NCBI GenBank assembly: GCA_002730485.1
Contig: PCAH01000123.1
Location: forward strand, 1 to 44,506
Origin: Dehalococcoidia bacterium
GTDB lineage: Bacteria > Chloroflexota > Dehalococcoidia > UBA3495
Length of the DNA stretch: 44,506 bases
Direction of reading: 5' to 3'
Part shown: one piece after another, positions 7,780 to 16,952 of the stretch
Layout: every line of letters begins with the position of its first letter
Numbering within the stretch: the stretch's first letter is position 1
Translations under genes and position numbers: made by a program
The notes under the pieces: generated by a model
Told to the model about the DNA's origin: nothing
Database searches by the model: none
What the model saw: the letters and a program-made list of their open reading frames with translations, nothing else

Positions 7780-9255
7780 TTGCCCGAGATAAAGACACAA
7801 GAATTCACCGCCGCCTCCTCCCAGGCGATCCTCGACCTCAAACTGCGTCGGGCGCTTGACCGTGTGGCTGAAGGCTTCCACGTTGCCCGCCTCGACCGCA
7901 TTGAAGAAGTGACTCAGGAGGCGTGGGACGGCTGGAAAGACCAGGCCCGAGACATCAAAGTCCACACCATCGAGCACCTGGACTACTACCTGGACCTGCT
8001 GGACAAGAATGTCACCGCCGCCGGAGGGCAACTCCACTTCGCCAAGGACTCCGACGAAGCCAACGAGATCGTCGCCCATATCGTCCGCACCAGGAACATC
8101 AAAGTAGCCACCAAGAGCAAGAGCATGGTGTCTGAAGAACTGGGCCTGAATCCGGTGCTGGAAGCCCTGGGTGTTGAGGTCTGGGAGACCGACCTGGGCG
8201 AGTACATCATCCAACTGGCCGAGGAGACCCCGTCCCACCTGGTAGCGCCCGCCCTCCACAAGTCCAAGGAAGACGTGGCGGCGCTGTTCACCGAGAAGTT
8301 GGGCATCCCCTACGACGAAGATATCTACCACATGGCCGCCACCGCCCGTACGGTCCTCCGCGACAAGTTCATGGAGGCCGATCTGGGCATCAGCGGGGCC
8401 AATTTTGTGGTGGCTGAGACCGGTACTCTGGTCATCATCACCAATGAGGGCAACGGGCGGCTTTGCACCTCCGCTCCCAGGGTACACATCGGCATCACCG
8501 GCATGGAAAAGGTGATCCCGTCCATGCAGGACCTGTCCACCTTCCTGCGTCTGCTGCCCCGTTCCGCCACTGGCCAGCGAATCACCAGCTACGTGAGCAT
8601 GACCACCGGCCCGCGCCGTTCCGAGGACGAGGACGGCCCCGAAGAGTTCCATCTGATACTGGTCGATAATGGCCGGTCCAAGATGCTGCCCGACCCAGCC
8701 TTGCGTGAGGCCCTCTACTGCATACGCTGCGGGGCCTGTCTGAACATCTGCCCGGTCTACGCTCGCATCGGCGGCCATGCCTACGGTTGGGTCTACCCTG
8801 GCCCCATCGGCGCAGTTGTCTCACCCATGCTGGTCGGGTTGCCCAAGGCCAAGGAACTACCCCAGGCATCAAGCCTGTGCGGGGCCTGCCGGGAAGTATG
8901 CCCCATAAATATAAACATACCCAGAATGCTGCTGGACCTACGGAAGAAAACCGCTGAGAGCCCGGACAATAACTTGCGGTCGGCCCCCGAGATGGAGCGG
9001 TTGCTCGCCAGGCTGTACGCCAGGTTGATGAGCAGTCCACTGCTGCTCAAGATGGCCGTAAAATTCGGTCGACTCACACAGAAGATCGAAAAGATCACGC
9101 CCTTCTTCTCACCTTTGACCAAAGATGGGAAGTGGATCAGGAACGTCCACCTACCCATCCTTTCTAGGTGGACCAAATCCCGGGATCTGCCGACGCTGCC
9201 AGACAAGACCTTCCACGATATTTGGGAGAAGGAGTTGTCCCGTGACAACTCCTAG
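7780..9255 (+). CDS. lutB: Lactate utilization protein B, iron-sulfur oxidoreductase
   Basis: 491 residues, typical of LutB (about 475). An N-terminal LUD domain (about 60-290) shows MVSEELGLNPVLEALG, HMAATARTVLRDKFMEADLG, GANFVVAETGTLVI and the late TGPRRSEDEDGPEEFHLILV. It is followed by a ferredoxin-type domain with CIRCGACLNICPVY and CGACREVCPININIP, enough cysteines for two [4Fe-4S] clusters. The likely start is a TTG at 7780, 12 bases after the lutA stop. Within the LutABC complex it acts with LutA and LutC to oxidise L-lactate to pyruvate. A large ORF on the opposite strand is a codon-bias shadow of this gene. Confidence 0.92.
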   Translation: MPEIKTQEFTAASSQAILDLKLRRALDRVAEGFHVARLDRIEEVTQEAWDGWKDQARDIKVHTIEHLDYYLDLLDKNVTAAGGQLHFAKDSDEANEIVAHIVRTRNIKVATKSKSMVSEELGLNPVLEALGVEVWETDLGEYIIQLAEETPSHLVAPALHKSKEDVAALFTEKLGIPYDEDIYHMAATARTVLRDKFMEADLGISGANFVVAETGTLVIITNEGNGRLCTSAPRVHIGITGMEKVIPSMQDLSTFLRLLPRSATGQRITSYVSMTTGPRRSEDEDGPEEFHLILVDNGRSKMLPDPALREALYCIRCGACLNICPVYARIGGHAYGWVYPGPIGAVVSPMLVGLPKAKELPQASSLCGACREVCPININIPRMLLDLRKKTAESPDNNLRSAPEMERLLARLYARLMSSPLLLKMAVKFGRLTQKIEKITPFFSPLTKDGKWIRNVHLPILSRWTKSRDLPTLPDKTFHDIWEKELSRDNS

Positions 9256-10000
9256 GTCAGAGAGCATGCCTGGCACTCCAAAAGCGGAGTTCCTTCAATC
9301 GGTGCGTGACGCCCTGGGCCGTGATGACGTACCCCCGGCCCAGCCTTATCCGCGTTTGACCGACACCCAAGCTGAGCTTGAAGATCAAGCGACCCAGATG
9401 CGCAAGCGGCTGGCAGAAAACCTGCCGACACTCCTGGACAAGTTGGCCGACATGGCTGGCAAGGGCGGCTGGAAGGTCCACCGCGCTGCCGGCGCCGAAG
9501 AAGCCATCGACTATATCCAATCAGTGGCAAAAGAGTCCGGCGCCTCCAACGTGGTGCGGTCGGCCCAGGATGTATTTGGGCAGATTCCCGTGGACGCGGC
9601 TCTCGGCAATTTGGGTCTGACCGTGACAACGGTGCAGCGCGACGAAGACACCCCCAGAGAATCTCTCAGAGAAGAAATCAGGCGCTCCGGCATCGGCATC
9701 ACCGGAGCTGATTATGCTCTGGCCGAAACCGGGACGGTGGTGGTATTACCCCGCAAAGGCCTGGCTCGGTTGATCTCTGTGGTCCCACCAGTGCACATCG
9801 CATTGGTCCGCGCCGAGGACCTGCTAGAGACCCTGGACGACCTGTTCTTGCTGCGTCGCCTGGAGTATCATCAGCAGGGCGGAGACATGGGCAGCTACCT
9901 GAATTTCATCACCGGTCCCAGCCGCACCGCAGACATAGAGATGACCATCGTGGAAGGCGTCCACGGCCCCAAAGAAGTACACATGATCATCCTGGGATAA
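9242..10000 (+). CDS. lutC: Lactate utilization protein C (LUD domain)
   Basis: About 252 residues forming a single LUD domain without iron-sulfur motifs: ALGRDDVPP near the N-terminus, IGITGADYALAETGTVVV, VPPVHIALVRAEDLL and the C-terminal FITGPSRTADIEMTIVEGVHGPKEVHMIIL, all diagnostic of LutC. I prefer the GTG at 9242 because AAGGAG ends 7 bases before it and it overlaps the end of lutB by 14 bases, implying translational coupling. The ATG at 9266 is the alternative but has a poor ribosome site. It completes the lutABC operon. No LldR/LutR-type regulator or lactate permease is present in the window. Confidence 0.9.
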   Translation: MTTPRSESMPGTPKAEFLQSVRDALGRDDVPPAQPYPRLTDTQAELEDQATQMRKRLAENLPTLLDKLADMAGKGGWKVHRAAGAEEAIDYIQSVAKESGASNVVRSAQDVFGQIPVDAALGNLGLTVTTVQRDEDTPRESLREEIRRSGIGITGADYALAETGTVVVLPRKGLARLISVVPPVHIALVRAEDLLETLDDLFLLRRLEYHQQGGDMGSYLNFITGPSRTADIEMTIVEGVHGPKEVHMIILG

Positions 10001-10017
10001 CCGCCCAAAGAATAGTC

Positions 10018-10041
10018 CCTTCCCCCTCGCAAGGGGGAAGG
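10018..10041. repeat. Hairpin repeat downstream of lutC
   Basis: A perfect 10-bp stem, CCTTCCCCCT with AGGGGGAAGG, around a CGCA loop, 18 bases after the lutC stop and followed by TTAGGATGGGGG. There is no U-run, so it is not a clean intrinsic terminator. It has the look of a dispersed 'CCCCCT/AGGGGG...TTAGGATGGGGG' repeat. Confidence 0.6.
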
Positions 10042-10109
10042 TTAGGATGGGGGCACTGCTAATACGCCCCCAAATGACAAGACCGCAACCCCACTGAAGG
10101 TGAACATAC

Positions 10110-10451
10110 ATGCCGATGCGCGTTGGATTTGGCGAGTTCCGCAGACAGATGCTGGAACGAGATTTGGTAGAGATTGAAGAGATGCTCCCGATATTGGGAG
10201 TTGAGAAAGTGATCCTGACCGGAGATATGGCCGCCGGGGACCACAAACCCGACACCAAGATCGAGTTGATAATCGTCCACGACACCGAGTATTCATTTGG
10301 TCGCAGGGCTGATTTCTTCTCGTATCACCTGCCAAGTTCGGTGGATATAGATACTCTGGTCTACACCCCAGCAGAATTCGAGGATATGAAAGAGAAACTA
10401 CCGGCATTGGCCAAGGCCTGCCGTGAAGGACGGGAGATATACAATGCCTGA
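10110..10451 (+). CDS. MNT-type minimal nucleotidyltransferase-like protein with degraded active site
   Basis: 113 residues, the size of a minimal nucleotidyltransferase (MNT). The strand-loop-strand normally carrying G-S-x(10-12)-D-x-D reads [20 protein letters not shown]. The serine after the glycine is aspartate, and the second catalytic acidic position is lysine, followed by a glutamate. A later [16 protein letters not shown] matches the third strand and the helix after it. In HepT/MntA (type VII) modules the MNT enzyme adenylylates the HEPN toxin. Here the catalytic set looks incomplete, so this copy may be a non-catalytic partner. The HEPN gene overlaps its last 8 bases, the usual order for these pairs. 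The fold call is moderately secure; the activity is doubtful. Confidence 0.65.
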   Translation: MPMRVGFGEFRRQMLERDLVEIEEMLPILGVEKVILTGDMAAGDHKPDTKIELIIVHDTEYSFGRRADFFSYHLPSSVDIDTLVYTPAEFEDMKEKLPALAKACREGREIYNA

Positions 10452-10845
10452 TTATTTGGCCGAGGGAACCCGGTGGTTACGCCAGGCGGAACAAGACCTG
10501 GACGACGCCAAATTCCTAAAAGAAGGAGGCAGGCACAACCTGGCCTGTTTCATGGGACAGCAGGCGGCTGAAAAAGCCCTGAAAGCATACCTCTACCACA
10601 AGCGGGTGGAGGACGTCTGGGGGCACTCTTTATTGGACCTGTGCGAGGACGCCAAACTCTTCGACATGATGTTTGACACCGTCAAATCCGAAGCCCGGCA
10701 GTTGGACAAGTACCACTACATCACCCGTTATCCGGAGTTCATACCCAGCGGCACCTGTTTCGAGGCCTTCGATGAGATCGATTCTGAACGGTCCATCGAA
10801 CTTTCCACCCAGGTGGTCGACTTCGCCAAAGAACGCATCGTCTAA
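10444..10845 (+). CDS. HEPN-domain protein paired with MNT
   Basis: 133 residues and all-helical. It shows the hallmark of the HEPN family: [15 protein letters not shown], then [19 protein letters not shown], a histidine in WGHSLLDL, and the [15 protein letters not shown] segment common in MNT-associated HEPN proteins. The RNase motif R-x(4-6)-H typical of toxic HEPN enzymes is not evident, so this may belong to the non-RNase branch. The ATG at 10444 has GGGAG 7 bases upstream and overlaps the MNT stop, implying coupled translation. An upstream in-frame GTG at 10423 is less likely. Possible roles are a toxin-antitoxin or nucleotide-binding regulatory pair. Confidence 0.75.
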   Translation: MPDYLAEGTRWLRQAEQDLDDAKFLKEGGRHNLACFMGQQAAEKALKAYLYHKRVEDVWGHSLLDLCEDAKLFDMMFDTVKSEARQLDKYHYITRYPEFIPSGTCFEAFDEIDSERSIELSTQVVDFAKERIV

Positions 10846-10896
10846 AGGCTAATCTCCCTGGCCTGACACTCTTACAGGTCAAGAGGACCAAACACC

Positions 10897-12138
10897 ATGC
10901 CACCCAGAGCCGAGTCCCTTCTTCCGGAGCAATTCGGCCCGCTGCAAGGGGTCCGCATACTCTCCACCGGAACCATCGTCGCCCAGCCCTTCGCCGCCGC
11001 TTTGGCAGCAGAGATGGGGGCGGAGGTTATTCAGATAGAACGCCCCAACGTCGGTGACGTGACAAGAAGCCTCGCCAATGGCGCAGATGGCGAAGGCCCA
11101 ACCATCAATCATCTATGGGCCCAGGACCGACGCAACACCTTTTACACGACCCTGGATTTCGCGACGCCAGAGGGCAAAGCCATGTTCCTCCGCCTGGTAG
11201 AGGGCGTCGATATCTGGATGGAAAGCTCCAAGGCGGGCACCTGGTCAAATTGGGGTCTCGATGATGAAACGGTTCTAGCCGTGAACCCAGCCCTGGTAAT
11301 CACCCACGTCTCCGGCTATGGGCAGACCGGCCATCCCAACTACCTGAACCGCGCGTCTTACGACCCCATCGGCCAAGCCTTTGGCGGGACAATGGGCATC
11401 ACGGGTTCACCCGACCCAGAGCCTCCCATGACGGCCAGGCCCTTGGCCGCAGATTACACCACGTCCCAGATGTGCTTATGGTCTACGCTGGCCGCCTACA
11501 TCCATGTCCTCCGCACCGGCCAAGGCCAGGTGATAGACCTGGCCCAATACGAGGCCGTCCACAAAGTCCTGTCGGGCACGATGGTTGAATACTTTTCGAC
11601 CGGGGTGAACCCGGAGCGTAGGGGAAACAAGAGCGGGAGGAGCCAGCCCTTTGGCAGTTACCAGGCCAAAGACGGCTGGTTGGTGGTTGCCGCGTTGGGA
11701 ACGGTCTTCAACCGTGTCTGTGAAGTGCTGGGCCTGGACACCACCGACGGCTATTGGGACGAGGCCCGCCTCAACCTTGATTCCATACCCGGGATCGAGT
11801 TCGATGCCATATTGCGGGGCTGGGTGGAAGAGCGCACGGTGGATGAGGTTGTGACCATCATGAACACAGCCCAGGTCGGATGCAGCCCAGTGATGACTCC
11901 CAAAGACATCGCCGAAGACCCCCATTACCAGGCCAGGGAGATCCACACCGAGTGGGATGATTTGCAGCTTGGCCGTAGGATCAAGGGAATTGGCATAATT
12001 CCCAAGTTTTCCGAAACGCCAGGTAAGATTTGGCGCGGCTCGGCTCCCCTAGGCCACGATAACGATACAGTCTACGGTCATTTCCTGGGACTTGATGACG
12101 CGGAGTTGGAGAGCCTGCGGGAAAGGGGAATCATCTGA
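10897..12138 (+). CDS. Class III CoA-transferase, CaiB/BaiF family
   Basis: 413 residues, the family's usual length. The N-terminal GPLQGVRILSTGTIVAQPFAA and MGAEVIQIERPNVGD form the CoA-binding Rossmann part. The catalytic aspartate is in RASYDPIGQAFGGTMGITG. The C-terminal part has FGSYQAKDGWLVVAAL and the PVMTPKDIAEDPHYQAREI segment found in nearly all members. These enzymes move CoA between carboxylic acids (carnitine, formate/oxalate, bile acids, aromatic acids); the donor and acceptor here are unknown. Its stop is one base from the end of the convergent glycerate kinase gene, so no separate terminator fits between them. Confidence 0.9.
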   Translation: MPPRAESLLPEQFGPLQGVRILSTGTIVAQPFAAALAAEMGAEVIQIERPNVGDVTRSLANGADGEGPTINHLWAQDRRNTFYTTLDFATPEGKAMFLRLVEGVDIWMESSKAGTWSNWGLDDETVLAVNPALVITHVSGYGQTGHPNYLNRASYDPIGQAFGGTMGITGSPDPEPPMTARPLAADYTTSQMCLWSTLAAYIHVLRTGQGQVIDLAQYEAVHKVLSGTMVEYFSTGVNPERRGNKSGRSQPFGSYQAKDGWLVVAALGTVFNRVCEVLGLDTTDGYWDEARLNLDSIPGIEFDAILRGWVEERTVDEVVTIMNTAQVGCSPVMTPKDIAEDPHYQAREIHTEWDDLQLGRRIKGIGIIPKFSETPGKIWRGSAPLGHDNDTVYGHFLGLDDAELESLRERGII

Positions 12139-12139
12139 A

Positions 12140-13273
12140 CTAGGGTTTGAGCAGAAAGATACGCACTGCCCGTTCGGCGGTCCCCTCCAGCATCTTGCCC
12201 GTTCGCCCCAGAGCCTGCTGAAAGGTCATTGCCCCGTCTGAAATGCACAGAATCGACGCAATACCGTGATTGTAAAGTTCCTCATGTCCGTCACCCAGAC
12301 TGCCTGCTAGTAGGATGGTGGGAACACCGTGGGTCTGGGAGTGGCGGGCAACACCGACCGGCGCTTTGTCGAACACCGTCGATTTATCCGCCCGACCCTC
12401 TCCAGTAAAGACCAGATCGGCCCCCTCCAGATGACGGTCAAATTCCAATACATCGCAGACCATGTCGATACCGGACCGCAGTGTGCCTCCGGCGAAGGCG
12501 ATCAGCCCAGCGCCAAGTCCACCCGCCGCACCCGAGCCGGGGATGTCTAACACATCAACACCCATATCGCGTTTGACCACTTCTGCAAAATTCCCCAGGG
12601 CAGCATCCAATTCCGCAACGACATCTTTGGTAGCACCCTTTTGAGGACCAAATATCTCTGATGCGCCGGTGGGCCCGCAGAGTGGATTTGTCACATCGGT
12701 CGCTCCGACGATCTCCACTCCGGAGATGGCACCCATCATCCCTGAGGTATCGATGTGGTGAAGTCGAGCCAATGCCGCACCTCCAGAGGGCAAGGCATTC
12801 CCGGCAGAGTCCAGGAACTTGGCCCCCAATGCTGTGGCCATGCCAGAGCCGGCATCGTTGGTGGCACTACCGCCCAATCCAACGATCACCCGGCTGAAGC
12901 CTCGATCGATGGCCTCTTTAAGGATCTGGCCAGTCCCTAGGGTCGTGGTCGTCTTGGGATTGCGCCGCCTGGTTGGCACCATGGCCAACCCTGAAGCTCT
13001 GGCCATCTCTATAACGGCTGTCTGGCCATCGCCCATTACGCCCCACTGGGCTTCTACCTGGGTGTTGATCGGCCCGGTCACCGTACTGGTGAATACCTCT
13101 CCACCCGTTGCGTCCACTAAGGCGTGAAGGGTGCCATCACCACCATCGGCTACCGGAAGCAGCACGGTATCCGCGTCTGGTGCCGCCGCCAGCACACCAC
13201 GTTCGATGGCACGGGCGGCTTCCAGCCCTGAGATACCGCCTTTGAACCCCTGGGGAGCGATGATTATCTTCAT
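12140..13273 (-). CDS. Glycerate kinase, GarK/GlxK family
   Basis: 377 residues, matching glycerate kinase type 1. The N-terminus MKIIIAPQGFKGGISGLEAA with VLLPVADGGDGTLHALVDATGG is diagnostic. Other hallmarks are AVIEMARASGLAMVP, VIVGLGGSATNDAGSGMATALG, GATDVTNPLCGPTGAS, the FGPQKG motif and LVFTGEGRADKST. It phosphorylates D-glycerate with ATP (2- or 3-phosphoglycerate product depending on subtype), feeding glyoxylate- or glycerate-derived carbon into lower glycolysis. It is a single transcription unit convergent with the CoA-transferase. The 187-base gap to the M20 pair at 13461 holds divergent upstream regions. Confidence 0.92.
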   Translation of the reverse strand: MKIIIAPQGFKGGISGLEAARAIERGVLAAAPDADTVLLPVADGGDGTLHALVDATGGEVFTSTVTGPINTQVEAQWGVMGDGQTAVIEMARASGLAMVPTRRRNPKTTTTLGTGQILKEAIDRGFSRVIVGLGGSATNDAGSGMATALGAKFLDSAGNALPSGGAALARLHHIDTSGMMGAISGVEIVGATDVTNPLCGPTGASEIFGPQKGATKDVVAELDAALGNFAEVVKRDMGVDVLDIPGSGAAGGLGAGLIAFAGGTLRSGIDMVCDVLEFDRHLEGADLVFTGEGRADKSTVFDKAPVGVARHSQTHGVPTILLAGSLGDGHEELYNHGIASILCISDGAMTFQQALGRTGKMLEGTAERAVRIFLLKP

Positions 13274-13460
13274 ATTGGTGTTATTGAAGGGTGATCCAAG
13301 TGAAATTCGAGCCTGAAATAGAGCACAGGCACGGCTCGGCCATTATACACTCCGCTATACCCTTACCAAGCGGCCTTTGTTACAATCTCACTCGGTAAAA
13401 TCGCCGCCTCTTGATACGAGTAGCCACTCACTAGAGCCCGGTTTATTTGGAGAATGTCCA

Positions 13461-14792
13461 ATGCCCTCGAAAGAGGACTTGAAACGCCGTGCTGATGAGA
13501 TCATCGACGCCAAAGCCGAAGACCTTGTCTCCATCGCCAAAACGATACTCAGTAACCCAGAGCCCGGATTCCGCGAGGTCAAGACCGCCAAACTGGTCGC
13601 CGAGCAGTTCGGAGCCTTGGGTCTCCAGCCACGAAGTGGACTGGCCGTAACCGGAGTCCGCGCTGATGCTTCCGGCAGCACCCCTGGCCCCACCATGGCC
13701 GTGTTGGGCGAACTGGACTCCCTCATCGTTGGTGAACACCCCCACGCTGACCCGGAAACCAATGCAGCCCACGCCTGTGGTCACCATTGCCAGATCGCCA
13801 TGATGCTGGGTGCCGCATCAGCTTTGACCAGCTCCGACATCCTGGAATCCCTAGCTGGCCGTATCGCCTTCATGGCGGTACCGGCTGAAGAATACATCGA
13901 GATCGAATACCGGGACGGTCTGCGTCGGGACGGCAAGATCGAGTTCCTGGGCGGCAAACCGGAGATGGTGCGTATCGGGGAGTTCGACGACGTCCACCTG
14001 GCGATGATGCTCCACACCACCAGCAACCCGGCGGAGCAGCAGATCTGCATCAGCAACACCAATAACGGCTCAGTGGCCAAGCGCATCCAATTCATTGGCC
14101 GCGCCTCCCACGCCGGCGGTGCCCCCCACTTGGGAGTCAACGCTCTGAACGCCGCCATGATGGCCATGACCGCTATCAACTTCAACCGGGAGACCTTCCG
14201 GGATGAGGACAGCATCAGAGTCCACCCCATCATCACCAAGGGCGGTGAGGCGGTCAGCGCGGTTCCAGCCGACGTTCGAATGGAGACATTTGTCCGGGGG
14301 CGCAGCTTGGAGGCCCTGATGGACGCCAACACCAAGGTGGACCGGGCCCTAAGGGCCGGAGCCATGGCGGTGGGGGCTGATGTCAAGATTCAGACCATCC
14401 CAGGCTACATGCCGCTTCAGCAGCACAAAGGCATGGCGGAGATTTTCCGGGCCAACGCGGCCGACCTGGTGGGTGAGGACAACGTCAGTTATGTAAATCA
14501 CAGGGGCGGCTCCACAGACATGGGAGACATCAGCCACCTGATGCCGGTGATCCACCCCTACATTGGCGGGGCCGTAGGTCTGGGACACGGCGCAACCTAT
14601 GTGATCGAAGATTACTCCCTTGCCGTGATCAAGGGCGCCAAAGCGCTGGCCTACACCGTCATCGACCTGCTGGGTGACAATGCCTCCCACGGCAACAGTA
14701 TCGTCGGCGGCCAACGTCCGGATATGTCCATCTCCGAGTACCTGAAATTCATGCGTAATCTGGCCTCAGAAGAGACCTTCAAAGGCGCATAA
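13461..14792 (+). CDS. M20-family amidohydrolase, first of a tandem pair
   Basis: 443 residues. It shows PGFREVKTAKLVAEQFGALGL, the LGELDSLIVGEHPHADPETN strand, AAHACGHHCQIAMMLGAA, VPAEEYIEIEY (the PAEE acidic pair), MLHTTSN and the dimerisation-domain segment GRASHAGGAPHLGVNALNA. These match M20D-like amidohydrolases such as AbgB or aminoacylase relatives, which remove acyl or aminobenzoyl groups from amino acids with a dinuclear metal centre. ATG 13461 is chosen because GGAGAA lies just upstream; the longer ORF beginning at 13377 adds a non-conserved leader. A homologous gene follows 3 bases after its stop. The substrate is unknown. Confidence 0.88.
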   Translation: MPSKEDLKRRADEIIDAKAEDLVSIAKTILSNPEPGFREVKTAKLVAEQFGALGLQPRSGLAVTGVRADASGSTPGPTMAVLGELDSLIVGEHPHADPETNAAHACGHHCQIAMMLGAASALTSSDILESLAGRIAFMAVPAEEYIEIEYRDGLRRDGKIEFLGGKPEMVRIGEFDDVHLAMMLHTTSNPAEQQICISNTNNGSVAKRIQFIGRASHAGGAPHLGVNALNAAMMAMTAINFNRETFRDEDSIRVHPIITKGGEAVSAVPADVRMETFVRGRSLEALMDANTKVDRALRAGAMAVGADVKIQTIPGYMPLQQHKGMAEIFRANAADLVGEDNVSYVNHRGGSTDMGDISHLMPVIHPYIGGAVGLGHGATYVIEDYSLAVIKGAKALAYTVIDLLGDNASHGNSIVGGQRPDMSISEYLKFMRNLASEETFKGA

Positions 14793-14795
14793 CAA

Positions 14796-16154
14796 ATGAG
14801 CAAGTCAAGACTTACAGTCGAAGAACTCAAGAAGCTGGCCTGCGAGACCATCGATAAGAACAAGAAAGAGATTATCGGCGTGGCCCAGCAGATTCTGGCC
14901 AACCCTGAAGCTGGCTTTCGTGAGGTTAAAACCGCCCAATTGGTCGCCCAGAAATTTCAGGAAATGGGAATCCAACACCAGGGAGGCCTCGCTCTCACCG
15001 GCTTGAAAGGTCGCATCCCCGGCGGTGCCGGCTCCGGTCCCACGGTGGCGGTCATCGGTGAACTCGACTCTTTGGTTGTGACTGAACACCCCCACGCCGA
15101 CCCGGACACCGGAGCAGCCCACGCCTGCGGCCACCACTGTCAGATCGGCATGATGCTGGGAGCGACCATGGGTCTCTTGAACCCAGAGGTCATCTCCCAA
15201 TTGTCGGGCCAGATCGTGCCCTTTGCGGTCCCCGCCGAAGAGTTCATCGAGGTTGAGCAACGCCTGGAGATGCGCGAGCAGGGCAAGGTAGAGTTCCTTG
15301 GCGGCAAGCAAGAACTTATTAGGCTGGGCGAGTTCGACGACGTAGACATCGCCATGATGTGCCACACCGCCAGCGACATGGGCGAGCGGAAGTTCGCCAT
15401 GGGCGGCACCAGCAACGGACACGTGGTGAAGTTTGTGAAGTACACCGGCGTCGGTGCCCATGCGGGTAGCTTGCCCCACCGCGGCGTGAACGCATTGAAC
15501 GCCGCCTCATTTGCCATCCAGGCCATCAACTCACTCAGAGAGACCCACAAATCCGACGACACCGTCAGAATCCACGGCATAATGACCAGGGGCGGCGCTG
15601 CCGTCAGCGCAGTTCCCTCTGATGTCAGGCTGGAATGGCGAGTCAGGTCAGCCACACCCTCTGCGGTGGTGGAAAACTCAGAGGCAGTGGACCGTTGCTT
15701 CAAGGCCGGCGCTCTGGCAGTGGGAGCCAAGGTGGATATCACCACCATCCCCGGCTACCTGCCCATGCGCCACGACACCAAGTTGCAAGATATATTCCGG
15801 CGGACGGCGATTGACCTGGTCGGCGAGCATGCGACACTGGTGATGCCGACCCGTCGTAATCGCGGCGGCTCCACAGACATGGGAGACCTTAGCCACATCA
15901 TGCCGGCCTGTCATCCCTACACTGCGGGTGCGGTGGGGCCCGGTCATAGTAGTGAATACGTGATCACCGACTACGAATCTGCGGTAATCAACCCAGCCAA
16001 GATCATGGCCATGGTGATCATCGACCTGCTGGCCGACGGCGCCAAACAGGCCAAGGCAGTCAAGGCCAATCACCGCCCACTGCTAAGTAAATCCGCATAC
16101 GTGAAATTCCAGAGGGAAAGGGCAGAGACCATCGAATTCGATGGCGCAGCCTGA
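14796..16154 (+). CDS. M20-family amidohydrolase, second of a tandem pair
   Basis: 452 residues, clearly homologous to the preceding gene across its length. Shared blocks include NPEAGFREVKTAQLVAQKF, HPHADPDTGAAHACGHHCQI, VPAEEFIEVEQ, GEFDDVDIAMMCHTASD, GAHAGSLPHRGVNALNAAS, IPGYLPM and RGGSTDMGDLSHIMPACHPY. Metal-binding positions are kept in both copies. The ATG lies 3 bases after the stop of the first gene, so the two are cotranscribed and probably coupled. Candidates are a heteromeric enzyme like AbgA/AbgB or two paralogues with different specificities. The next gene downstream is convergent. Confidence 0.88.
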   Translation: MSKSRLTVEELKKLACETIDKNKKEIIGVAQQILANPEAGFREVKTAQLVAQKFQEMGIQHQGGLALTGLKGRIPGGAGSGPTVAVIGELDSLVVTEHPHADPDTGAAHACGHHCQIGMMLGATMGLLNPEVISQLSGQIVPFAVPAEEFIEVEQRLEMREQGKVEFLGGKQELIRLGEFDDVDIAMMCHTASDMGERKFAMGGTSNGHVVKFVKYTGVGAHAGSLPHRGVNALNAASFAIQAINSLRETHKSDDTVRIHGIMTRGGAAVSAVPSDVRLEWRVRSATPSAVVENSEAVDRCFKAGALAVGAKVDITTIPGYLPMRHDTKLQDIFRRTAIDLVGEHATLVMPTRRNRGGSTDMGDLSHIMPACHPYTAGAVGPGHSSEYVITDYESAVINPAKIMAMVIIDLLADGAKQAKAVKANHRPLLSKSAYVKFQRERAETIEFDGAA

Positions 16155-16170
16155 TTATCTAATCCGCAGT

Positions 16171-16806
16171 TCAGGTACCTAGAAAGAACATGGCAGTCCC
16201 GGCCAAGAGCGGGATCGCCAGGTTGTCATCTGGCGGTATAGACGCCAGTTCCACCACTCCGGCCACGGCAGCGCCCACCCATATCGCCCAGTAATGGTCG
16301 ATGCCATTGGCCGCCACCAGCGCCGCTGCTGACCCAGACGCAACTGCAATAAACGCCGCAGTACCCAGGGGAGATTTTTGCCGAAGCCTGGGCCCCGGCA
16401 TTCTCTTGCCGACGACCGCAGCAGCAGGGTCGCCTAGAGAGAGGAAGAACATCACCGGTACCGCCACCTCACGTCCATAAAGCACAAACACCAGCAATGC
16501 AGCGATGACCATGTAGGTGGCGCCTGTTATATGCGCTGATTCGTCCTCCTTCAACAAAGGAGCTAAACAGCGCAGGAACAGCGAATTCAGCCAGCCTATG
16601 CGGAACCGAACCAAGTCCAGGGACAATCCACCTGCCGCCAAAAAGGCCAAGGCCCAGATCATGAACGTCTCGCTGAAAACTATGCCAGCCAGCGGTATGG
16701 ACGACCCGGCCACGACGTGAAAGAGGCGCCGCCAACCGGGTGGCGAGGCCGAGGCTTCGGTTCTCCTCTTACCACCATAGACCAGCATTTCCAGGAACCG
16801 GCGCAT
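16171..16806 (-). CDS. Dolichol/phytol-kinase-like (SEC59/VTE5/DGK1-type) membrane protein
   Basis: 211 residues with about six hydrophobic segments. Hallmarks of the CTP-dependent polyprenol/diacylglycerol kinase and cytidylyltransferase-like group are WRRLFHVVAGSSIPLAG, the short loop FFLSLGDPAAAVVGKRMPG, the following KSPLGTAAF, and VELASIPPDDNLAIPL near the C-terminus. Relatives phosphorylate lipid alcohols (dolichol, phytol, farnesol) or diacylglycerol in the membrane. Phytol or isoprenoid salvage would be plausible, but nothing in the neighbourhood fixes the substrate. It converges on the M20 pair and is transcribed alone. Confidence 0.65.
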   Translation of the reverse strand: MRRFLEMLVYGGKRRTEASASPPGWRRLFHVVAGSSIPLAGIVFSETFMIWALAFLAAGGLSLDLVRFRIGWLNSLFLRCLAPLLKEDESAHITGATYMVIAALLVFVLYGREVAVPVMFFLSLGDPAAAVVGKRMPGPRLRQKSPLGTAAFIAVASGSAAALVAANGIDHYWAIWVGAAVAGVVELASIPPDDNLAIPLLAGTAMFFLGT

Positions 16807-16952
16807 TTGAGCTCCGTCAGGGTCGTTAATGACCTAGATTCTACCCCGACACAATCCCAGAACGCCTGAACGCAAACAGCCGTTTATTGGGTGTTCAAAT
16901 AACGCAGAGGTAGTTAGCGGCGCGCCATTCGGCCACAGCAAGTTTAGATTGC

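Noticed and set aside
7507..8778. Long minus-strand ORF of 423 codons
   Set aside because: It lies opposite lutB, whose iron-sulfur and LUD motifs are unmistakable. Its protein is low-complexity G/H/V-rich and looks like a codon-bias shadow.
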